NCBI GenBank assembly: GCA_963578625.1
Contig: CAUZEO010000169.1
Coordinates: 1-10,909 of the forward strand
DNA from: CAUZEO01 sp963578625
Lineage (GTDB): Bacteria; Verrucomicrobiota; Kiritimatiellia; SLOV01
Reading direction: 5' to 3'
Length of the DNA stretch: 10,909 nt
Shown: positions 6,377-10,909 of the stretch, in pieces
How the letters are laid out: every line of letters starts with the position of its first letter
Position numbering within the stretch: position 1 is the first letter of the stretch
Notes under the pieces: model-generated
Database searches by the model: none
Told to the model about the DNA's origin: nothing
The model's input: only the letters and a program-made list of their open reading frames with translations
Program-made: the position numbers and the translations under genes

Positions 6377-7383
6377 ACGAAGAGCGTGTCGTCAGACTCC
6401 TGGTTGAAACCGGCCATGCCGTACGCGATGCAGTCGGCGATTACCTGCGCGAAGTGCCGCGGGAATCCCGAATCCGGGTCGACCGGGAGCAGGCGTCGGA
6501 TGTCATCTACTCGATCGATGCCGCGGTAGAGCCGGTGATCACGCGCCATCTGGGCGACTCCGCGGCATCCGTTGGCGGCGTCGTACTGATCGCAGAGGGA
6601 ATCGGCGAGACGGAAGTCACGGTGTATCCTGACACGGTCAAGCCGGAAGAAGCCGCTGTGCGCGTGCTGATGGACCCGATCGACGGTACCCGCCCGATCA
6701 TGTTCGACAAACGCTCCGCATTCTTTCTGGCGGGCGCAATGCCCAATAGGGGGGAGGCGTCGGGGCTGCATGATCTTAGCGCGGCGGTGATGGTAGAGAT
6801 CCCGACCACCCGGGCAAGGGTCGCGGATACCCTTACCGCGATTCTCGAGCAGGGCGTGGAAGGCTCCACCTGCGACTTGCAGGACGGCAGCTCGACTTCC
6901 TGGAAACCCAAACCGAGTCCGGCAACATCGATTCGTGGTGGATATGCGCAGATCTGTCGTCTGTTCCCGCCCGGACGAGACCTGCTGGCTGAGCTGGAAG
7001 AGGAACTGCTGGGCCGGTTGTTTCCGGATGCCCGGGAGGGAGAGATCCTGACGTTTGAAGATCAATATACTTCGTCGGGCGGGCAATTGTACGAACTGAT
7101 TACGGGCAAGGATCTGTTTGTCGCCGATTTGCGCGCATCCCTGTATGCGTCGCCGGCATTCGAGAACCGGCGACGGGGCCATGTCTGCCATCCGTATGAT
7201 CTCGCGGCCCACCTCGTGGGTGCGGAAGCCGGCGTTGTCATCACCGACGCCGGCGGAGATCATCTCAGTGCGCCACTCAACACCACCGGTGCGGTGGATT
7301 GGATCGGCTACGCGAACCGTGCGGTGTATGAAGAAGTCTCGCCGGTGCTGAAGGAATTGCTGCGTGCGCGAAACATGATTTAG
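6373..7383 (+). CDS. Inositol monophosphatase / FIG-superfamily phosphatase
   Basis: The 336-residue protein carries the metal-binding pattern of the inositol monophosphatase, fructose-1,6-bisphosphatase and related Li-sensitive phosphatases. An acidic E75-G-I-G-E79 segment stands in place of the usual GEE; it is followed by the hallmark D101-P-I-D104-G-T106, and late in the chain D276 in HPYDLAAHLVGAEAG stands for the usual WD-x-AA-x-x-x-x-EAGG motif. DVIYSIDAAVEPVI near 43-56 matches the first metal-site helix. It should hydrolyse a phosphomonoester with Mg2+ in the cytosol; the substrate (inositol phosphate, hexose phosphate or PAP) cannot be read from sequence. Its ATG overlaps the galT stop (ATGA, 6373-6376) and has no Shine-Dalgarno, so it is translationally coupled to galT. 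That placement makes a sugar phosphate the natural guess. The insert at about 150-185 is not recognised. No signal peptide is seen. Confidence 0.85.
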   Translation: MNEERVVRLLVETGHAVRDAVGDYLREVPRESRIRVDREQASDVIYSIDAAVEPVITRHLGDSAASVGGVVLIAEGIGETEVTVYPDTVKPEEAAVRVLMDPIDGTRPIMFDKRSAFFLAGAMPNRGEASGLHDLSAAVMVEIPTTRARVADTLTAILEQGVEGSTCDLQDGSSTSWKPKPSPATSIRGGYAQICRLFPPGRDLLAELEEELLGRLFPDAREGEILTFEDQYTSSGGQLYELITGKDLFVADLRASLYASPAFENRRRGHVCHPYDLAAHLVGAEAGVVITDAGGDHLSAPLNTTGAVDWIGYANRAVYEEVSPVLKELLRARNMI

Positions 7384-7401
7384 TAGCCGCGCCCCCGGCG
7401 C

Positions 7402-7419
7402 AAAAAAAGTTCGACGAAC
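7402..7419 (-). terminator. Weak intrinsic terminator of the potassium channel gene
   Basis: On the minus strand, starting about 20 bases after the channel stop, GTTC (7419-7416) pairs with GAAC (7412-7409) over a 3-base loop and is followed directly by seven T (7408-7402). The T-run is good but the stem is only four pairs. The same gap contains a GC-rich dyad GCGCC/GGCGC (7389-7401) with no T-run on either strand. Confidence 0.4.
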
Positions 7420-7437
7420 AGGCTGCTCCGGCCGGAA

Positions 7438-9144
7438 TCATTTCCGTCCCAGATGCCGTATCAGGAATTGCTCCTCCGCCTCCGCGGTACCCGCAAGGAT
7501 CAATTCGGCGCCCGACTCGAGCTGAAAAAACGGGTCCGGATTCACGTGCATGGTTCCATCCACGTTCACGGCGACGATATTGCATCCGGACTCCTGACGG
7601 ATTCCGCTGCCCGCCACCGTCTTTCCCGCGAGAGATTCCGGCAACTTGACGCGGAAGAAGTGCAACCCTTCCGCCAGCATGACAATATCGCTGCGCTTGA
7701 GCACATTGAGCATCGCGCTGGCGCCCATGGATGCGTAGGAGAGCACGAAATCGCTTCCGGCCCGGTGCAGCGCCGGTACGTTCCGCTCAAGATTCGACCG
7801 GCTGATGATCTGAATATCGGGGCGGAGCCGGCGACAGTAGATCGTCAGGTACACATTCGTGTCATCGTCGCTCGTCGTGATCAGCGCGGTCGTCGCATCC
7901 ATAATGCCTGCGGCTTGGAGAACCTTGAGCTCCGCGGCATCCCCCTCCACGTACTTTTCCTTATCGCGAACACGATCCACCAGACGTTCCACGATCCGGT
8001 AGTCCATTCCCCGCCGCGCCAGTGCATTGCCCGCCGCTCGCCCGACTCGCCCACCCCCGATAATGACGACCGGCGCATCGGAGACATTATAAATGCAGAA
8101 CAACTCGTTGTAGTCTTCGATCTGCTCCTTGGTTCCCGCCAACACCAACACCGTATTTTCTCCGATCCGTGACTCCGGCGCCGGAAACTCGAATCTGCCT
8201 CGCTCCCAGATCCCGACCACACCGACACTCACGTTTTCCCGTAACTCCGATTCCTTCAGCGTTTTGCCGACCAGTGGCGTCTGGTGCGCGGTCGCCTCCG
8301 CAATGACCAGATCACCAAAGGACCCGATGACGTGGGCCATTGCATCGTTCCCCACGACGCGGCGCGCGAGCGCCTGACCCAGCATCTCTCCGAGTTGGAA
8401 GACGTTGGTGCAGCCCGCCATTTCCATGATATCCACGGAAGCGGGGTTACGCGCGGTAGCAATAATGGGCACATCGACGTCCAGCCCGCGCACCGTGAAC
8501 GCGACGTGGGTATTCAATTCGTCGGAGGCCGTGGTCACAAACATCGCGGCATCCTCAATCCGGACCTGCCGGTAGGTATCGGGATTGTCGAGATCTCCAA
8601 ACACCACGTTATAACCCTGGTCATTCAGCCGGAGGGCCTCGTCCAAATCGGGCACCACGACAACATACGGGTGTTGATAGTGCTTCAGCTTGCTGATAAA
8701 GGACGCCGTCACCGAGTCGATCTTTGTGAGTACGATGTGATCCCGCGTCTTTTCGGGAACCGCCCGGGGAGCGCGCGCCGCGGATTGCGCCTCCATCCAC
8801 GGGGCATAAAAGAACTGGATGAAGAGAAACGGAAGCAATACCAGCATGAACACCGTGCCCGTCAGTAGGACGATGATCGAGAAGACAAGCCCCGTGTCGG
8901 TAGAAAATGTGATGTCGCCGAACCCCAATGTTGACATCACAGTAAGCGTCCAGTAGAGGCCGGTGATCCAACTGTATTGGTGCCCTTCCATCTCCATAAG
9001 CTTGTGAAACAGAGCGCTATAGGCGAAAATCAGCAGGATCAGCAACAGGAGAAACCGGATCAGAATCTTCAGGTTACGCTGGCTTGAGCGGTTTTGAAGA
9101 TATGCGATGTATATGCCGGGAATAAATTTCATACTACCACCCAT
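7438..9144 (-). CDS. Two-TM potassium channel with two RCK (TrkA-N/TrkA-C) units
   Basis: The 568-residue protein begins with a membrane part: TM1 about 29-47, pore helix 60-71, selectivity filter T72-L-G-F-G-D77 (TLGFGD, a variant of TVGYGD), and TM2 about 86-112. A first RCK unit follows: nucleotide-fold lobe 135-255 and C-lobe about 278-350. The second unit has an intact GGGRVGRAAG motif at 363-372, an acidic E386 at the end of the second strand, and a C-lobe about 485-567. Such tandem-RCK channels form tetramers gated by a ring of eight RCK domains binding nucleotide or ions; that is family knowledge. The first lobe has lost its glycine loop (HIVLTKIDSVTASF), so it may not bind nucleotide. 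Two ATGs are possible: 9144, and 9132 (residue 5), which has GGTGG four bases upstream and may be the true start. It is divergent from a broken trkA. Conducted ion and ligand are not shown. Confidence 0.92.
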   Translation of the reverse strand: MGGSMKFIPGIYIAYLQNRSSQRNLKILIRFLLLLILLIFAYSALFHKLMEMEGHQYSWITGLYWTLTVMSTLGFGDITFSTDTGLVFSIIVLLTGTVFMLVLLPFLFIQFFYAPWMEAQSAARAPRAVPEKTRDHIVLTKIDSVTASFISKLKHYQHPYVVVVPDLDEALRLNDQGYNVVFGDLDNPDTYRQVRIEDAAMFVTTASDELNTHVAFTVRGLDVDVPIIATARNPASVDIMEMAGCTNVFQLGEMLGQALARRVVGNDAMAHVIGSFGDLVIAEATAHQTPLVGKTLKESELRENVSVGVVGIWERGRFEFPAPESRIGENTVLVLAGTKEQIEDYNELFCIYNVSDAPVVIIGGGRVGRAAGNALARRGMDYRIVERLVDRVRDKEKYVEGDAAELKVLQAAGIMDATTALITTSDDDTNVYLTIYCRRLRPDIQIISRSNLERNVPALHRAGSDFVLSYASMGASAMLNVLKRSDIVMLAEGLHFFRVKLPESLAGKTVAGSGIRQESGCNIVAVNVDGTMHVNPDPFFQLESGAELILAGTAEAEEQFLIRHLGRK

Positions 9145-9156
9145 CGAAATGGATCA

Positions 9157-9171
9157 ATCCGAATTTCGGAT
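9157..9171. promoter_or_regulatory. 15-bp palindrome just upstream of the channel start
   Basis: ATCCGAA (9157-9163) and TTCGGAT (9165-9171) are perfect 7-bp arms around one base. It lies 12 bp before the outer channel ATG (9144), with a GGATC at 9151-9155 able to nest inside. It may be an operator, or in the channel mRNA a structure close to the ribosome-binding site. Confidence 0.4.
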
Positions 9172-9189
9172 CCTGGTGCATCGTCCCAC

Positions 9190-9216
9190 AAATAAGTGTA
9201 CATTGGACACTTATTT
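9190..9216. promoter_or_regulatory. 27-bp inverted repeat in the channel/trkA divergent gap
   Basis: AAATAAGTGT (9190-9199) and ACACTTATTT (9207-9216) are perfect 10-bp arms with a 7-bp spacer ACATTGG, roughly in the middle of the divergent gap. The arm spacing places the two half-sites about 1.6 helical turns apart and the arms are AT-rich, as in many dimeric-repressor operators. No T-run follows on either strand beyond the arms themselves. No regulator family is recognised from the sequence. Confidence 0.5.
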
Positions 9217-9281
9217 AACAAACGGAGCACGAGCACAAAGCAATTTTCAGGCAGAGCATACAGGTCCGAAGTAGAACCGTC

Positions 9282-10586
9282 ATGAGGATAATCACACTTG
9301 GCACGGGCACGGCCGGGCGATATCTCGGCACAAACCTTTTGCGATGCCAAGGATTGATCACGACCTCGAAACGCTGGAGGAAACGGACAGACAATTGGAC
9401 GCCCTCACCATCGAGGGTGACGGATCGAGTCCGGCCGTCCTTGAAAAGGCGGACAGATCGAAAGCGAATGTTCTGACGGGGGTCACGAATCGCAACGAAA
9501 CGAATATTCTCGCCTGTATCTATGCGCGTTCCCTCGGCGTAAAACATACGATTGCCCGCGTTTCAAACCCGGGCCACACGCGCAAGGACTGCGGAGTGGG
9601 CCTCAAAGCGCTCGGCCTGGACCTCACCGTGAAACGACAAGAAGGAATGCGTGCGAGAAATCGCAAACATCCTTCGCATGCCCGGAACAACCGAAATCAT
9701 CGATCTCTTCGATGGAGAACTGAAAGTCATCGGGGTGAGAGTGCCCAGTGTTACGCCGCTGTACCGGCAGCCAATCAGTGAGTTGAGCGAATCCCGAAAT
9801 CTCAAAACGCGGCGATTCATCGCCGTTCGACGGGAAGACAAGATCATTGTTCCGCGGGGCGACACCCATTTCCTGATGGGGGACGAAGTTTACGTATCAA
9901 TTCGCCCTTCGGATATCCCCGATTTTCCAGCATGGGCGGTTCCAGAATGCTCACCGTGCAGAAAACTTGTGATTTCAGCGGGTAGCGAACTTGGTTTGCT
10001 ATTGGCACAGACGCTGGAGAAGTCTGATATGCCCGTCGTCTTGCTGGAGGCGAATGCGGAGCGAGCAAGGCAGTGCGCGGAGAGTCTGAAACAAGCTCTC
10101 GTTCCGCGGGGCATGTCGTTGGACCAGGAGGCCCTGGAAGAGGCGGGAGTGAGGTCAGTCAGGGACGACGTTTGTCGCGGCCTCTCAAAGCGACAAAAAC
10201 AACATGATTACCTGCATCATGGCCACCAAACTGGGTGCAAACTATACCCTGGCCCAGATTCGCAACCCCGACTCCATGTCGGTCATTACCAGCCTGGGCG
10301 TGCTTGATCGCGCCGTATTGCCGCAACACTCCTTGATTAGCGCCATCCTTCAGTTCGTGCGCGGAAAAGATGTGAGACGCGCGGCAGTTTTCACGACATG
10401 CCGGGAGAGTTGATCGAACTCGAAATTGTACCTGAGGACGAATATTCGCACCAAAAAAAATCTGGCCGGAGAATACGCCGGCATTCCATTCTTGTCGGCG
10501 TCATACGCGAAAGCCGGGTGGAAATTCCAACCGGAGAACTCATGTTGCTGCCGGGTGACAGAGTCGTGCTTTTCAGCATGAAATAG
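9282..10586 (+). pseudogene. trkA: Trk system potassium uptake protein TrkA, multiply frameshifted
   Basis: A full-length TrkA (two RCK units, normally about 450 residues) can be read only by changing frame several times. Frame 3 from ATG 9282 gives the first Rossmann start, MRIITLGTGTAGRYLG. Frame 2 from about 9353 gives IDHDLETLEE through DGSSPAVL and TNRNETN to LGLDLTV. Frame 3 from about 9652 gives REIANILRMPGTTEIIDLFDG, the first C-lobe (GDTHFLMGDEV) and a second Rossmann segment. Frame 1 from about 10168 gives TFVAASQSDKNN and the MATKLGANYTLAQIRNP block. Frame 3 from about 10396 gives DMPGELIELEIVPED and the last C-lobe up to TAG at 10584-10586. Around 10459-10490 a further local shift seems present (NLAGEYAGIP reads in frame 1). 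The second glycine loop is degraded (SAGSELG for GGGxxG) and the GD pair reads RGM. TrkA normally regulates the TrkH/TrkG potassium symporter; this copy cannot make a complete protein. Confidence 0.9.
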
Positions 10587-10696
10587 AGTGCAGAAACACG
10601 GCCAGGCGATGAGGGTACCCGCGAACAGGCAAAGTCAACCATGAACGCGCATGGAGACGGCTTACGCAGCGGCATCGCAAAACTGGGAACAGCCGT

Positions 10697-10909
10697 TTAC
10701 TTCGTGTTCTTCTGTCGGGATTGACGCAAATCATCGGCGGGACGCGCGAATCGGGCGAGAACTCCCGCTACGGCGACTGTTACCGTCGCCGCCAGCGACT
10801 CCCAGGGACGATCCCTGAAATTCCAGATCAGCATCCATCCGGAAACGAGAAGAAACAGAATGGGTGTGAAAGGGTATCCCCAGGTCCGGAACGGCCGATG
10901 CCGGTCCGG
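10697..10909 (-). CDS. APC-family amino acid permease, C-terminal fragment
   Basis: On the minus strand one frame is open from the window edge (10909) to TAA at 10699-10697, giving 70 residues; the start lies outside. It begins RHRPFRTWGYPFTPILF, the conserved cytoplasmic turn (FRTxGYPxxP) before the last two helices of bacterial APC-superfamily permeases. Two hydrophobic stretches follow, about fragment residues 15-33 and 41-57, separated by RDRPWES, and then a charged tail ending RQSRQKNTK. This is the typical end of a 12-TM transporter of amino acids or polyamines. The substrate cannot be inferred from this part. It converges with the broken trkA gene; the 110-bp gap (10587-10696) shows no convincing terminator. 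Confidence 0.82.
   Translation of the reverse strand, partial: PDRHRPFRTWGYPFTPILFLLVSGWMLIWNFRDRPWESLAATVTVAVAGVLARFARPADDLRQSRQKNTK

Noticed and set aside
6358..7263. 301-residue minus-strand open frame
   Set aside because: It is a shadow of the phosphatase gene, which has the DPIDGT metal motif and couples to galT.
7389..7408. GCGCC-CCC-GGCGC dyad followed by seven A as a terminator of the gal operon
   Set aside because: On the plus strand the run after the stem is A, not T, so it lacks the U-tract needed for intrinsic termination.
10641..10724. 27-residue plus-strand frame starting at ATG 10641
   Set aside because: It overlaps the end of the permease gene on the other strand and has no family resemblance.

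Overview
The window is a moderately GC-rich bacterial chromosome segment with mostly tightly packed genes. Gene content (soluble hybrid histidine kinase, Leloir-type galactose genes, methionine-salvage isomerase, RCK-gated potassium channel) fits a free-living, probably Gram-negative environmental bacterium, but nothing seen here fixes the phylum. There is no sign of phage, IS element, CRISPR array, tRNA or rRNA.

Layout, left to right. (1) 1-311, plus: the 3' end of hemL (glutamate-1-semialdehyde aminomutase). (2) 424-2538, plus: a soluble GAF / histidine kinase / receiver hybrid with a candidate promoter whose -10 is overlapped by a palindrome, and an intrinsic terminator just after the stop. 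(3) 2539-3101: a 563-bp gene-free interval with several short hairpins. (4) 3102-4184, minus: mtnA. (5) 4259-7383, plus: a tight three-gene operon galE - galT - FIG/IMPase-superfamily phosphatase, divergent from mtnA across a 74-bp gap that holds a good sigma70-type promoter placed so close to galE that the mRNA would be almost leaderless. (6) 7438-9144, minus: a two-TM potassium channel with two RCK units. (7) 9282-10586, plus: a trkA-type gene broken by at least four reading-frame changes, that is, a pseudogene, divergent from the channel across a 137-bp gap holding two clear inverted repeats. (8) 10697-10909, minus: the C-terminus of an APC-family amino-acid/polyamine permease that runs off the window.

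How they fit together. GalE and GalT interconvert UDP-glucose/UDP-galactose and transfer UMP between hexose 1-phosphates; the third gene overlaps galT by ATGA and probably encodes a sugar- or inositol-phosphate phosphatase, so the operon looks like nucleotide-sugar supply rather than full galactose catabolism (no galK here). The right part is a potassium-transport locus: an intact RCK channel beside a decaying second RCK-type regulator, which suggests that a Trk-type system has been lost or replaced. I see no convincing novel system. The points most worth a second look are the trkA decay, the palindromes in the channel/trkA gap, the non-canonical kinase and GalT motifs, and the phosphatase in the gal operon.
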